Shown here piece by piece: positions 25,864 through 34,698 of a stretch of DNA of 64,000 nucleotides. Origin of the DNA: Polynucleobacter sp. MWH-P3-07-1 (GTDB lineage: Bacteria; Pseudomonadota; Gammaproteobacteria; Burkholderiales; Burkholderiaceae); the NCBI RefSeq assembly GCF_018687555.1, contig NZ_CP061296.1, forward strand, positions 310,001 through 374,000. Direction: 5' to 3'. The first letter of the stretch is position 1; every line of letters starts with the position of its first letter. Position numbers and translations under genes: made by a program. The notes below the pieces were generated by a model. It worked only from the letters and a program-made list of their open reading frames with translations. It did not search any database and was not told the origin of the DNA.

Positions 25864-27048
25864 ATGAAAATTCGTCGTCACATTTTTGCAATTACTACCG
25901 CTGCAATGTTATCTGCCGGCGCACACGCTGCTGATATCAAAATTGCTGTGCAAGGCCCCTTTACTGGCGGCTCCTCTTCAATGGGCGTGAGCATGCGCGA
26001 TGGGGTTCGCTTGGCTGCCAAAGAAATTAATGCCGCTGGCGGTATTAATGGCAACAAGATCGTGCTGATTGAGCGTGATGATGAAGCGAAAAATGAGCGT
26101 GGTGTACAAATCGCTCAAGAGATGATTAATAACGAGAAAGTGGTTGTAGCCTTGGGTTACGCTAACACTGGCGTTGCTTTGGCATCCACCCGTTTTTACC
26201 AAGACGCAAAGATTCCAGTGATTGACAATATTGCCACTGGATCATTGGTTACTCGTCAGTTCCCAAATGCACCTGAGAACTATGTCTTCCGTATTGCGGC
26301 TGCCGATAATATCCAGGCTCCAATGATTGCCAAAGAAGCGGTTGAGAAGCGTGGCTTGAAAAAAGTGGCGATTTTGGCTGACTCCACCAACTATGGTCAA
26401 TTGGGTCGTGAAGACTTAGAGAAGGCCCTGAAGGTTTACGGCGTTACACCAGTTGCTGAAGAGAAATTTAACTTGGGCGACGTCGATATGACTTCCCAGT
26501 TACTTAAAGCGAAAAATGCAGGCGCTGAAGTGGTGCTCACTTATGCAATCGGACCCGAGTTGGCGCAAATTGCCAACGGTATGGCTAAGCTGGGTTGGAA
26601 GAAGCCGATCATCGGAAGCTGGACTTTATCGATGGCTAGCTTTATTGATACCGCAGGTAAGAATGGTGACGGCGCAGTGATGCCTGAGACTTTTATTCAG
26701 CAACCAGCCAATACGCCAAAACGTAAGGCATTTGTGGATAACTATCTGAAGGATTTCAAACCTAAAAATGGCATCATCGCTTCTCCAGTATCTGCAGCCC
26801 AAGGTTACGACTCCGTTTACGTCTTAGCCGCAGCGATCAAGCAGGCTAACAGCACAGAAGGGCCAAAAATCTTGGCAGCATTGCAAGATTTGAAGACCCC
26901 AGTTGAGGGCGTTGTAATGACCTATAACAAGCCATTTAGCGCTACTGATCACGAGGCTATTAAGGCCAAGGATGTCGTGATGGGCGTAGTTGAAAGCGGC
27001 CGCGTTCAGTATTTGAATGCTGAAGACGCTACAGCCAAGAAGAAGTAA
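25864..27048 (+). CDS. livK: Branched-chain amino acid ABC transporter, substrate-binding protein
   Basis: A 394-residue periplasmic binding protein. A signal peptide (MKIRRHIFAITTAAMLSAGAHA) is cleaved before ADIKIAVQGPFTGGSSSMG; the ligand lobe carries GVRLAAKEINAAGGINGNKI and the VVALGYANTGVALA strand, typical of LivJ/LivK-type proteins. The ligand may be a branched-chain or other amino acid or an amide. A strong ribosome site (GGAGACATC ATG) precedes it. A terminator-like hairpin follows, so this subunit is probably made in excess over the permeases. Confidence 0.9.
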   Translation: MKIRRHIFAITTAAMLSAGAHAADIKIAVQGPFTGGSSSMGVSMRDGVRLAAKEINAAGGINGNKIVLIERDDEAKNERGVQIAQEMINNEKVVVALGYANTGVALASTRFYQDAKIPVIDNIATGSLVTRQFPNAPENYVFRIAAADNIQAPMIAKEAVEKRGLKKVAILADSTNYGQLGREDLEKALKVYGVTPVAEEKFNLGDVDMTSQLLKAKNAGAEVVLTYAIGPELAQIANGMAKLGWKKPIIGSWTLSMASFIDTAGKNGDGAVMPETFIQQPANTPKRKAFVDNYLKDFKPKNGIIASPVSAAQGYDSVYVLAAAIKQANSTEGPKILAALQDLKTPVEGVVMTYNKPFSATDHEAIKAKDVVMGVVESGRVQYLNAEDATAKKK

Positions 27049-27096
27049 GACAGTCCTGGAGCAGCGCTTTTTCTGCGCCGCACCATGAGCTTGACC

Positions 27097-27124
27097 AAAA
27101 CGCCGCCCTCCAGCGGCGTTTTGC
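27097..27124 (+). terminator. Hairpin between livK and the liv permease genes
   Basis: AAAACGCCGC (27097-27106) pairs perfectly with GCGGCGTTTT (27113-27122) around a six-base loop. The T-run is short, so read-through is likely. It sits in the 131-bp gap after livK and probably lowers transcription of the downstream liv genes. Confidence 0.7.
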
Positions 27125-27179
27125 TTACAATGACGGATTCGACAATTAACCCTTTTTCGGTACTTTTAGGCTAATCACA

Positions 27180-28058
27180 ATGGACATGCTTGCTCAAATC
27201 CTCTCAAGCGGTATCGCAGTGGGGATGATTTACGCGGTTATCGCGTTCGGTTTCCAGCTTACCTTTGCCACTTCTGGCACCTTGAACTTCGGTCAAGGTG
27301 AGGCCTTAATGTTAGGTGCCTTAGTGGGTCTGACTTGTGTCGACACCTTGGGCATGAACTACTGGGCGATGATTCCGGTGGTTTGTCTGTTTGGTATGTT
27401 GCAGGGTAGCTTTGTAGAGTTGATTGGTGTGCGTCCAGCCATCAAGATTAAGTCTGAGTTTGGTTGGATCATGTCCACCATTGCCCTTGGCATTATTTTT
27501 AAGAACGTTGCAGAAAACGTTTGGGGTCGTGATGCTTTGCCATTCCCGCCTCCTTTGCCAATGGAGCCAATGTCCTTCTTGGGCGCGAATATTTTGCCAA
27601 TGGAAATCTTGGTGGTGGTAGGTGCTTTAGTGATGATGTTGTTGGTGGAGTTTTTCAACCGTAAAACGATTTACGGTAAAGCGGTGGTTGCAACCGCGAA
27701 TGATCGCGATGCGGCTGGCCTGATGGGCATCAACACTAGTATGGTGATTACCTTTTCTTATGCGCTCTCATCATTGACTGCAGCATTTGCTGGTGTACTC
27801 ATTGCACCTTTGACATTGACGGGTGCCACCATGGGCGGCGCTTTAGGCCTCAAAGCTTTTGCAGTCGCGATCATCGGTGGCCTCTCAAGCGGGATGGGCA
27901 TTATCGTCGGCGGTTTGATCTTGGGAATTGTAGAAACCGCAACGGGTTTCTATTTTTCGACGGGTTACAAAGATGTACCAGGCTTGATCTTATTGTTGCT
28001 GGTGCTCGCATACAAACCCTCTGGCCTCTTCGGCAAATCTGCGATTAAGAAAGTTTAA
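27180..28058 (+). CDS. livH: Branched-chain amino acid ABC transporter permease
   Basis: A 292-residue inner-membrane permease with eight hydrophobic segments. It opens with IAVGMIYAVIAFGFQLTFATSGTLNFGQGEALMLGA, the LivH signature (given here as seen across residues 11-46), and has the NDRDAAGLMGIN coupling helix that docks to the ATPases. Its TAA overlaps the start of the LivM-LivG gene by one base. Confidence 0.9.
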   Translation: MDMLAQILSSGIAVGMIYAVIAFGFQLTFATSGTLNFGQGEALMLGALVGLTCVDTLGMNYWAMIPVVCLFGMLQGSFVELIGVRPAIKIKSEFGWIMSTIALGIIFKNVAENVWGRDALPFPPPLPMEPMSFLGANILPMEILVVVGALVMMLLVEFFNRKTIYGKAVVATANDRDAAGLMGINTSMVITFSYALSSLTAAFAGVLIAPLTLTGATMGGALGLKAFAVAIIGGLSSGMGIIVGGLILGIVETATGFYFSTGYKDVPGLILLLLVLAYKPSGLFGKSAIKKV

Positions 28059-29992
28059 TGATGAAATTGAAGTCCCACCTTCCTCTATTAGCTGCCATAG
28101 TTGGCTTAATTGGTTTGCCGCTATTTGTTGAGAATCCATACTACATTCACTTAGCTGAAACGATCCTGATCTACACCATTTTGTTATTCGGTTTAGACAT
28201 CGTGGTTGGATATGTTGGCCAAGTTTCCTTGGGTCATGCTGGTCTCTTCGGTATTGGTTCATATACCGCAGGCATCTTGTTCTTTCATCTAGGCTGGCCA
28301 GTCTGGGCAACCATTCCCGCTTCGATTATTGTGACCGCGATCTTTGGCGGTATTCTGGCCTTGCCAGCACTCAAAGTGATCGGGCCTTATTTGGCGATGG
28401 TGACCTTGGCATTTGGCACGATTGCGCAGATTTTGATTAACGAGATGAGCTGGTTAACAGAGGGCCCATTGGGCATCAAGTTAACGCTCCCAGAGCTCAT
28501 GGGAACAACCATGACGGCATCTGAGTATTTCTGGTTAGTGGCTGCCATTACGATTCTGGCTTTGATCGTAGTTGACCGTTTTGTGAAGTCTCAAATGGGT
28601 CGTGCTTTTGAAGCCTTGCGTGATAGTCCTGTGGCCTGTGACTGTATGGGTGTCTCGGTATATCGCTTTAAGGTGATCGCCTTTGTGATCAGCGCTGGCT
28701 TTGCTGGCTTGGCAGGTTGCTTGTATGCCTATTCAGAGCAATATATTTCTCCAAACACTTATAACAATGAATTAGCCGTTCTCTTCTTGTTGGCCATCAT
28801 CATGGGTGGACGTAAATCCCGTCTTGGCGCAGCGATTGGTGCAGCCATCATTGTCTTGTTACCAAAATTACTCGACGACATTAACCTGTTCCGCATCGTT
28901 GCATCGATTATTGCAATCGTTGTTACGCTCGGTGCAGTGCTCGCATTGTCTAAAAAGATTACGACGCCTAAACGCGTTGCAATCCCTGTAGCAGGTGTAG
29001 TCGGTTTGGCAGCCTTCTCATTCTGGCTCAATAGCATTGCCGATTGGCGCTTGAGTATTTTTGGCTTCATGATTTTGTTGGTGGTGTACTACCTACAAAA
29101 CGGTATCGTTGGTTTTGCTAAGACCTTCTACTTAGCGGTTACTGGTAAAACTAAAACCACTGTTGGTGAAGCTACTGCTGAAAATACCGACTCTTCAGTC
29201 GACTTCATTAGCGCGGTCGGTAATAAAAATGCTGGCGCTGAGTTATTAAAGGTCGAGTCTGTCCTGATGCAGTTTGGTGGACTTAAGGCGCTGAACAACG
29301 TAGACCTCAGCATTAAGCGTGGCACCATTCATGGTCTGATCGGACCTAACGGCTCTGGTAAGAGCACGATGATGAACGTGCTCACGGGTATTTATATCCC
29401 TACCGCCGGTAATGTGCTTTACGCCGATGAGAGCGTAGTGGGTAAAACCTCATCTGAGATTGCGCTTTCAGGTATTGCTCGAACTTTCCAAAACGTGCAG
29501 CTCTTTGGCGAGATGACCGCTCTACAGAATATTTTGGTTGGTCTGCACCACACCTTCAAATCCAATATGTTGGATATCGCTCTGCATTTACCTCGCTACT
29601 TAAGAGAAGAGCGTGATGCCCGTAATCGTGCCATGGCCTTGTTAAAGTTTGTAGGTCTCGAAGATTTGGCCAATGAAGAAGCCCGCAATTTGCCTTACGG
29701 TAAACAGCGCCTGCTCGAGATTGCGCGTGCCTTAGCACTCGACCCAGAATTGCTCTTGCTCGATGAGCCAGCCGCTGGATTGACTGCTCCTGACATTAAA
29801 GAGTTGTTGCGCATCATTCGCAAAATTCGGGATAACGGCATTACCTTTATCTTGATTGAGCACCATATGGATGTGGTGATGTCTGTTTGCGATACGGTTT
29901 CAGTACTCGACTTTGGTCAGAAGATTGCGGAAGGTAAGCCGGCTGAAGTGCAGGCGGATGAGAAAGTCATCCACGCTTACTTAGGTGCTTAG
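28058..29992 (+). CDS. LivM-LivG fusion: permease plus ATPase of the amino acid transporter
   Basis: A 644-residue fusion. Residues ~1-345 form the LivM permease (VGYVGQVSLGHAGLFGIG, LRDSPVACDCMGV coupling helix). After a Thr/Lys-rich linker, residues ~390-644 form the LivG ATPase: Walker A GPNGSGKST near 428, the LPYGKQRLLEIARALA signature, Walker B LLLLDEPAAGL near 566 and EHHMDVVM with the switch His. With LivF as second ATPase the complex would be LivH:LivMG:LivF. The single-chain arrangement ties one ATPase to one permease. Confidence 0.9.
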   Translation: MMKLKSHLPLLAAIVGLIGLPLFVENPYYIHLAETILIYTILLFGLDIVVGYVGQVSLGHAGLFGIGSYTAGILFFHLGWPVWATIPASIIVTAIFGGILALPALKVIGPYLAMVTLAFGTIAQILINEMSWLTEGPLGIKLTLPELMGTTMTASEYFWLVAAITILALIVVDRFVKSQMGRAFEALRDSPVACDCMGVSVYRFKVIAFVISAGFAGLAGCLYAYSEQYISPNTYNNELAVLFLLAIIMGGRKSRLGAAIGAAIIVLLPKLLDDINLFRIVASIIAIVVTLGAVLALSKKITTPKRVAIPVAGVVGLAAFSFWLNSIADWRLSIFGFMILLVVYYLQNGIVGFAKTFYLAVTGKTKTTVGEATAENTDSSVDFISAVGNKNAGAELLKVESVLMQFGGLKALNNVDLSIKRGTIHGLIGPNGSGKSTMMNVLTGIYIPTAGNVLYADESVVGKTSSEIALSGIARTFQNVQLFGEMTALQNILVGLHHTFKSNMLDIALHLPRYLREERDARNRAMALLKFVGLEDLANEEARNLPYGKQRLLEIARALALDPELLLLDEPAAGLTAPDIKELLRIIRKIRDNGITFILIEHHMDVVMSVCDTVSVLDFGQKIAEGKPAEVQADEKVIHAYLGA

Positions 29993-30032
29993 TCAACATT
30001 CATTATTAAAATTTATTAAATCGGTAAATACC

Positions 30033-30758
30033 ATGTTATCTATTCAGAATCTCGAAGCAGGCTACGGTAAGGTTAAAGTCCTTCATGGCATCAGCATCGA
30101 TGTACCAAAAGGGCAAGTGATTACCTTGATCGGCTCTAATGGTGCAGGCAAGACCACTACTATGCGTGCCATTACCGGGATGATTAAGCCCACAGCAGGT
30201 GAAGTGACCCTGAGCGGCCAAAGAATTGACGGTTCGGATTCACACAAAATCGCCCGTCTAGGTTTGGCTCATAGTCCTGAAGGCCGTCGTGTCTTCACGA
30301 CGATGTCGGTTACTGATAACTTGCTCTTGGGAGCCTTTCCTCGCTTTACAGGCAGTCGTCCTAAAGGCGATATCCAAAAAGACCTGGAGCATGCCTTAGA
30401 AATGTTCCCCCGCCTCAAAGAGCGCCGTAATCAATTGGCAGGCACTTTATCTGGTGGCGAACAGCAGATGTTGGCAATGGCGCGCGCAGTCATGCTCAAC
30501 CCTGAAATCATCTTGCTGGATGAGCCTTCAATGGGCTTGGCGCCCATTTTGGTGGAAGAGGTCTTCAGAATTATTTCTAATCTGAAGTCACAAGGTGTGA
30601 CCATGCTATTGGTTGAGCAATTCGCCGCCGCCGCTTTGAACGTAGCAGACTATGGCTACGTGCTTGAGAATGGCAAGATCGCTACTCATGGACCCGCTAG
30701 CAAACTCAAGGATGATCCTGCTGTAAAGGCTGCATACTTGGGTGGCAGCGGACACTAA
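30033..30758 (+). CDS. livF: Branched-chain amino acid ABC transporter ATPase
   Basis: A 241-residue ATPase. Walker A GSNGAGKTT at about residue 33, signature LSGGEQQMLAMARAVM, Walker B IILLDEPSMGLAP and LVEQ in place of the usual switch His, as is normal in LivF. The start is ATG 30033 (MLSIQNLEAGYG); an in-frame start at 29985 would overlap the fusion gene and add an unrelated N-terminus. An intrinsic terminator follows. Confidence 0.93.
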   Translation: MLSIQNLEAGYGKVKVLHGISIDVPKGQVITLIGSNGAGKTTTMRAITGMIKPTAGEVTLSGQRIDGSDSHKIARLGLAHSPEGRRVFTTMSVTDNLLLGAFPRFTGSRPKGDIQKDLEHALEMFPRLKERRNQLAGTLSGGEQQMLAMARAVMLNPEIILLDEPSMGLAPILVEEVFRIISNLKSQGVTMLLVEQFAAAALNVADYGYVLENGKIATHGPASKLKDDPAVKAAYLGGSGH

Positions 30759-30793
30759 TTCAGTCAAAAAATCTGCCTCTCTTGATTCAGCAC

Positions 30794-30817
30794 AAAGCCC
30801 TCAACTGAGGGCTTTTT
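30794..30817. terminator. Terminator after livF
   Basis: AAAGCCCTC (30794-30802) pairs with GAGGGCTTT (30807-30815) around AACT and ends in a T-run on the plus strand with an A-run on the other side, so it can also end the convergent operon whose last gene stops at 30801. Confidence 0.85.
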
Positions 30818-31229
30818 GTTTGCAACTGATATGCAGCATATGACCCAAGAAAAAGCCCAAGAAAATGATACCAATCATCCAATGTGCTGTGATGGCATGC
30901 TCTCGAAGCTCTGCTGGTCCGTAATAGAGTAGGGCGGCAGTCAAGATGAGCGCTAACATACATACGAGTTGCCCAAGTCCGCTGACCATTTGCCGCTTTG
31001 CCTTCAATCCGGCCTTAAGGTGAACAGTCAAAACGGACCCCAAAGCCATTGAGGCTGCCATCGCAGTAAGGCCATGCCAACTCAAAATGGTGTACGGCCG
31101 AAATATCAATGGAGTCAAGTGGAAATCATTCACTAGTAAATACATCAAACCGGTAATTGAGCACAGGCAAATACTGCTAATCACAAAGTATCTCTGCCAT
31201 GTTGGCATTTTTCCTAAGCGGGAAGCCAT
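30801..31229 (-). CDS. Four-helix membrane protein with candidate heme histidines
   Basis: A 142-residue integral membrane protein with four helices. His residues sit inside or beside the helices (LSWHGLT, LTVHLKAG, AHWMIG, LGHMLHI), an arrangement seen in small b-type cytochromes such as DUF4405/cytochrome b561-like proteins. It is the last gene of the Fur-box operon and overlaps the apbE end by 16 bases. It could carry electrons from the quinone pool or cytoplasm to the periplasmic FMN-binding protein; heme binding is inferred only from the His positions. Confidence 0.6.
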   Translation of the reverse strand: MASRLGKMPTWQRYFVISSICLCSITGLMYLLVNDFHLTPLIFRPYTILSWHGLTAMAASMALGSVLTVHLKAGLKAKRQMVSGLGQLVCMLALILTAALLYYGPAELREHAITAHWMIGIIFLGFFLGHMLHISCKQKALS

Positions 31230-32017
31230 AAAGATTCTGCCTGGTAGTTTTTGAAAATCGGGTGGTGGGTATCCTGCGACAAAGCCAGTACTTTAGTAAG
31301 TGCATCGGCATAGATACATTCTTGAGCGATGATGGAATACGAACCTTGAATTGGAGTGCTGCCTTTTTGGGGGTGGAAGATCGTGTGATTACTTGAGGTG
31401 GCAATCGCCCCCTCCCGTAAGCTGCCAATCTGAATTAGTTCATTGGCTTGCCTGGGGCTGCGCAGTAAGACAGTATGAGATTGTCTGCCAAAGACCCTGA
31501 GGTCGCCGCCTGCATTGACAACACCATTTTGGATACCGCAAAGCTTGAGTGCTCGCACTGCCTCATCTACCGCAAAACCCTTAGCGATACCTCCGAGATC
31601 AAGGCAAACCGCTTGGGTCAGACGAATGATTTGATTGCCTAAAAATTGGATACTGAGAATACTGCTTTCATTGGAGGGAGCATGGTTTATCTGATGTAGT
31701 GGTAATAATTTTTTATTGACGAGTTGTCTCCCCACCCCACAATCAAATAAACCATGCGACTCCTGACAAATGCATTGTGCAGTCTTCAATACTTTTTCCG
31801 TCCAAGGATGAATCTCTAGTGACTCATCGGCTCGATAACGATTAATCATCGAAAGCTCGCTATGCCGATCATGAAAACCCATCAAGCTTTGGACTAAGGC
31901 AATCGAAGCAAATGCTTCATCTATCGCAAGATGGGTTTGTCTTGAAGTGAGCCCCACCTGCGCTTCATGAATTTGAATCTCGACATAGGTGCCAAGCATC
32001 GGTTTACAGCGGATCAT
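31214..32017 (-). CDS. apbE: FAD:protein FMN transferase (ApbE)
   Basis: A 267-residue flavin transferase that attaches FMN from FAD to a Thr/Ser of a target protein in the periplasm. Family features are MLGTYVEIQI near the N-terminus, SELSMINRY, LDLGGIAKGFAVDEAV and VNAGGDLRVFG with the Mg/FAD-binding residues, and the C-terminal YADALTKVLAL. No clear lipobox or signal peptide is visible from the ATG used. Its start overlaps the stop of the FMN-binding protein gene by four bases, so enzyme and likely substrate are coupled. Confidence 0.92.
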   Translation of the reverse strand: MIRCKPMLGTYVEIQIHEAQVGLTSRQTHLAIDEAFASIALVQSLMGFHDRHSELSMINRYRADESLEIHPWTEKVLKTAQCICQESHGLFDCGVGRQLVNKKLLPLHQINHAPSNESSILSIQFLGNQIIRLTQAVCLDLGGIAKGFAVDEAVRALKLCGIQNGVVNAGGDLRVFGRQSHTVLLRSPRQANELIQIGSLREGAIATSSNHTIFHPQKGSTPIQGSYSIIAQECIYADALTKVLALSQDTHHPIFKNYQAESLWLPA

Positions 32018-32559
32018 TTGCTTACAGAACTCTTGAGTGCCAGCTCATGCAAGACCAAGACGCGTTTTACGCCATCAGTAAGATGTTTTGAAGATAAGGT
32101 AGCGCCGCTAATATTCTGAATATCTTGGTTAAGCTTGACGGGATCGCCTACCGTTTTGCCAATAAATTGCTGACGCCATTGGCTGTCTGCGACTTCATAG
32201 CCATAGGACTCGACGTATTCGAGGATTTCAAGGCCTTTGACACTGCCATTGGGCGCAATACCAACTGCATAAGTAATCATTTCATGTTTACCCACAACCT
32301 CATCAATAATCAGCCAACTCCCATCACTCGTCTTCCAGATACGCTCTCCAGTAAAAGGATAGCGAATGCTAGAAGCTTGTCGCATTCGCTCTTGGAGTGC
32401 TTTGCTAATGATGATGGGGTGTTTGACTAAACGCTGATTGGGAAACAAAAGCTGTTGCGCTTGCTCAATCGATACATAAATCTTGGCCTGCGCTAGGATT
32501 GGGCTAGCAGTGATTGCAAGCCCAGCGATGCTCAGTAAAGTGGGTTTCCAATACATCAT
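32014..32559 (-). CDS. Periplasmic FMN-binding domain protein, likely ApbE target
   Basis: A 181-residue exported protein: signal peptide ending ASPILAQA, then an FMN_bind domain as in NqrC/RnfG/NosR. The flavinylation motif SGATLSS lies near residue 150; ApbE attaches FMN to the hydroxyl residue of this SGATxS/T pattern. It has no membrane anchor after the signal, so it would be a soluble periplasmic flavoprotein. Together with ApbE and the His-rich membrane protein it suggests an extracytoplasmic electron-transfer module. Confidence 0.85.
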   Translation of the reverse strand: MMYWKPTLLSIAGLAITASPILAQAKIYVSIEQAQQLLFPNQRLVKHPIIISKALQERMRQASSIRYPFTGERIWKTSDGSWLIIDEVVGKHEMITYAVGIAPNGSVKGLEILEYVESYGYEVADSQWRQQFIGKTVGDPVKLNQDIQNISGATLSSKHLTDGVKRVLVLHELALKSSVSK

Positions 32560-32562
32560 GAC

Positions 32563-33477
32563 TTAGTTCAGCGGAAAGCCAACTTTTACGATGTATTCAT
32601 TCACGGTATGGCTGTCCCATACGCGGGCATTAGAGCATTCTGCCTCGCCACCGTTCATGCAGTTGCCACCCTTGAGCTGATAGCGCCAAGCCCCAGTAAC
32701 CCACCAGTCTTTGGCGGCGTAATGGAGATTAGGCCCCAGAAAGGTAGCGCGTTGCACTTGGTTGCGTAAGTTCAACTCAGAGTAATCATTATGAAAGCGC
32801 GCCTCTACACCAGCAGACCATTTTGGAGCAAAGCGATAACTTGCCCCCACTAAAAAGTCGAGCATCGATTCAGGGACGTTACCGTTCTCAATAAACTTGA
32901 GTCGTTCATTGGCCGCTACGACGTTACCTGCCAAGATCAGGCGATCGTCAATGAAGTTAGATTGCAAGAGCAGTCGCGCTTCTAGCTCATCCTTGTTCCG
33001 ACCCCAGGTAGGTTCTAAATACAGGCCAAGGCCTACGGGTGAGGTTACAGGATTCGTAATGCGATAAATCGCCTCTAAAGACGCGCCTTCTACTCCGCCC
33101 TTGACGTAAGCAGAGTCCGGATTGTGACTAGAGGGAACGCCATAGCCACCAGTGCAAGTGGGGCTCTCACCACAGGCTTCTGGATTGGTGTAGTTTTGAT
33201 TGGCATTGGTGTAGCCCGAGTTGATGTATCCCGCAATTTGTAAATCATTCGTTAAGCCATACTCGAGCTCAGTGCGTGCAGTCCATTGTTCAAAAGTACC
33301 TGCTGCTTGCTGTTGATTGAGTTGCAAGCGCTGTTCAAATTCCCATTTTTCCTTTGGCTGAAGATCGAGTGTATAGATCCACCCAAATACACCCTCACCA
33401 GCGTGGGCAAGAGAAAAGTGGAGCGCTGCAGCAATGACGAGAGAAAAAGCAATGAGTCGTTTGATGTTGGATTTCAT
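32563..33477 (-). CDS. Outer-membrane-type protein (DUF6662-like)
   Basis: A 304-residue exported protein: signal peptide ending FSLAHA, then repeated amphipathic strands (WEFEQRLQLNQQ, WTARTELEYGLTNDLQIAGYI, LGLYLEPTW, LEARLLLQSN, WSAGVEARFHNDY, YIVKVGFPLN), as in small outer-membrane barrels. Two Cys pairs (EACGESPTC and NCMNGGEAEC) may form disulfides in loops. It resembles DUF6662 proteins, assigned by pattern only. It is the first gene behind the Fur-like boxes and ends three bases before the FMN-binding gene. Confidence 0.65.
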   Translation of the reverse strand: MKSNIKRLIAFSLVIAAALHFSLAHAGEGVFGWIYTLDLQPKEKWEFEQRLQLNQQQAAGTFEQWTARTELEYGLTNDLQIAGYINSGYTNANQNYTNPEACGESPTCTGGYGVPSSHNPDSAYVKGGVEGASLEAIYRITNPVTSPVGLGLYLEPTWGRNKDELEARLLLQSNFIDDRLILAGNVVAANERLKFIENGNVPESMLDFLVGASYRFAPKWSAGVEARFHNDYSELNLRNQVQRATFLGPNLHYAAKDWWVTGAWRYQLKGGNCMNGGEAECSNARVWDSHTVNEYIVKVGFPLN

Positions 33478-33507
33478 GATGTTGAGGGGGTTGGTTGAAA
33501 ATTTCTA

Positions 33508-33526
33508 ATTGAGAAAGGTTCTCAAT
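33508..33526. promoter_or_regulatory. Fur-box-like palindrome 1
   Basis: ATTGAGAA-AGG-TTCTCAAT is a perfect inverted repeat with 8-bp arms, 31 bp before the outer-membrane gene start. The GAGAA..TTCTC core is typical of Fur boxes. It lies close to the second box, as in strongly iron-regulated promoters. Confidence 0.6.
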
Positions 33527-33537
33527 ATAAACCAACA

Positions 33538-33556
33538 AATAAGAATCATTCTCATT
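33538..33556. promoter_or_regulatory. Fur-box-like palindrome 2
   Basis: AATAAGAATCATTCTCATT is a 9-1-9 inverted repeat with one mismatch, close to the classical Fur site AATGAGAATGATTCTCATT. An overlapping TCTCATTTGAGA repeat (33551-33562) may extend binding. It lies between the minus-strand operon and the plus-strand DUF3820 gene and could affect both. Confidence 0.72.
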
Positions 33557-33649
33557 TGAGAAAATGACCTTATACCCTTTAATGAAGTGTTGGAAAGTAA
33601 AAATAGATACAAATACCGCTACAAATTACAAACTTGTAAGATGCAATGT

Positions 33650-33892
33650 ATGAATCCCGAATCTTTAGAAAAACTCGTTACGATGAAGATGCCGTTTGGC
33701 AAATATGCCGGCCGGCGGATTGCCGAGCTGCCAGGAAATTACTTGGCGTGGTTTGCGCGTGAAGGATTTCCCAAAGGGGAAATAGGTGAGCTGCTCGAGC
33801 TGATGCACACTTTGGATCACAACGGCTTAAGTGGACTACTCAATCCCATTAAAGAAAGACTCGGTGTACTTTTGAGAAATTCAGAGAGCTAA
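33650..33892 (+). CDS. DUF3820 family protein
   Basis: An 80-residue protein with the DUF3820 pattern: MKMPFGKYAGRRIAELPGNYLAWFAREGFPKG (seen across residues 11-42) followed by ELLELMHTLDHNGLSGLLNPI. The family resembles the small nucleic-acid-associated domain of exonuclease-like proteins, but no function is established. ATG 33650 (MNPESLEK) is preferred; ATG 33641 and an upstream TTG 33587 are possible. It is divergent from the Fur-box operon and may share its regulatory region. Confidence 0.78.
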   Translation: MNPESLEKLVTMKMPFGKYAGRRIAELPGNYLAWFAREGFPKGEIGELLELMHTLDHNGLSGLLNPIKERLGVLLRNSES

Positions 33893-33906
33893 GCGCTCAC
33901 AGATTT

Positions 33907-34698
33907 TTATTCTGAGTAATTTCGAAAACCATGAAATGATCGCGTTTGATTCCAGCGTTCAGGTCGAGTGTGGATCTGCTTGGTTGATGTTGCTACATTT
34001 GCCGGTAAATGAAAGTCAATTCCCGTTTTCAGAGCAAGATCTTGATACGAGATCGGCGCCATCATCGGTGCATCATCGGTATTCTGAATCCAATATGCCC
34101 AAGCCAGATTGCGAGAGGGATCGTAGACCAACTTGAAGAGATACTCGGGCACCGTCACATGATTGCTGCCAATACTTCCGGCATGACCAACTGAGCCTGT
34201 ATAAACATAAATATCGCCACGGATTCTTTTGGCGTACTGACGAGTAGGCCCCTCAATTTCTTTGGCCCAGATCCCCTGATTGTTTTGACGAGCCTGAGGC
34301 ATCATATTGGCTAAAGAGAAAGATTGAGCCATCGAGCGCTCATCCCCCATGTCACCAGCAGGTGCGTTATGCCCTCGGTCATACCCGCTCCCTCGGTAGT
34401 CAGAGAGGGTGGCTCGCTCAGCAGCGGGCAAACGGGCTTCCTCATAAAAGAGATTGGTTCGCGCTTGCTTGGGCTTAGTGAGCCTTTCCCGATTCAGCTT
34501 TTCGATCACGTAGATTGGTTTTTTGTCACTGGGGGAGTAATAGACGGCAAAACCATCAAAACAGAGATCCCTGCCAGTCTGAGTCACACTCGGAATCTCC
34601 CCTCTGGGAAAATACTCAACGCAGTCATCAAAAATAGCCCATGCCCAGAGCGGGTAGGCAAGGCAAACCAGGATCAAGGCTCGAGCAAGGGATGGCAT
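33907..34698 (-). CDS. Exported DNA/RNA non-specific endonuclease (NUC1 family)
   Basis: A 263-residue nuclease of the beta-beta-alpha-Me fold. After a signal peptide (LILVCLAYPLWAWA) the catalytic DRGHNAPAGDM motif lies near residue 107 with the general-base His, followed by SLANMMPQARQNNQGIW, where the Asn residues bind Mg. It would degrade DNA and RNA in the periplasm or outside, for nutrient recovery or defence. Two Cys pairs near the N-terminus are compatible with export. Confidence 0.9.
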   Translation of the reverse strand: MPSLARALILVCLAYPLWAWAIFDDCVEYFPRGEIPSVTQTGRDLCFDGFAVYYSPSDKKPIYVIEKLNRERLTKPKQARTNLFYEEARLPAAERATLSDYRGSGYDRGHNAPAGDMGDERSMAQSFSLANMMPQARQNNQGIWAKEIEGPTRQYAKRIRGDIYVYTGSVGHAGSIGSNHVTVPEYLFKLVYDPSRNLAWAYWIQNTDDAPMMAPISYQDLALKTGIDFHLPANVATSTKQIHTRPERWNQTRSFHGFRNYSE

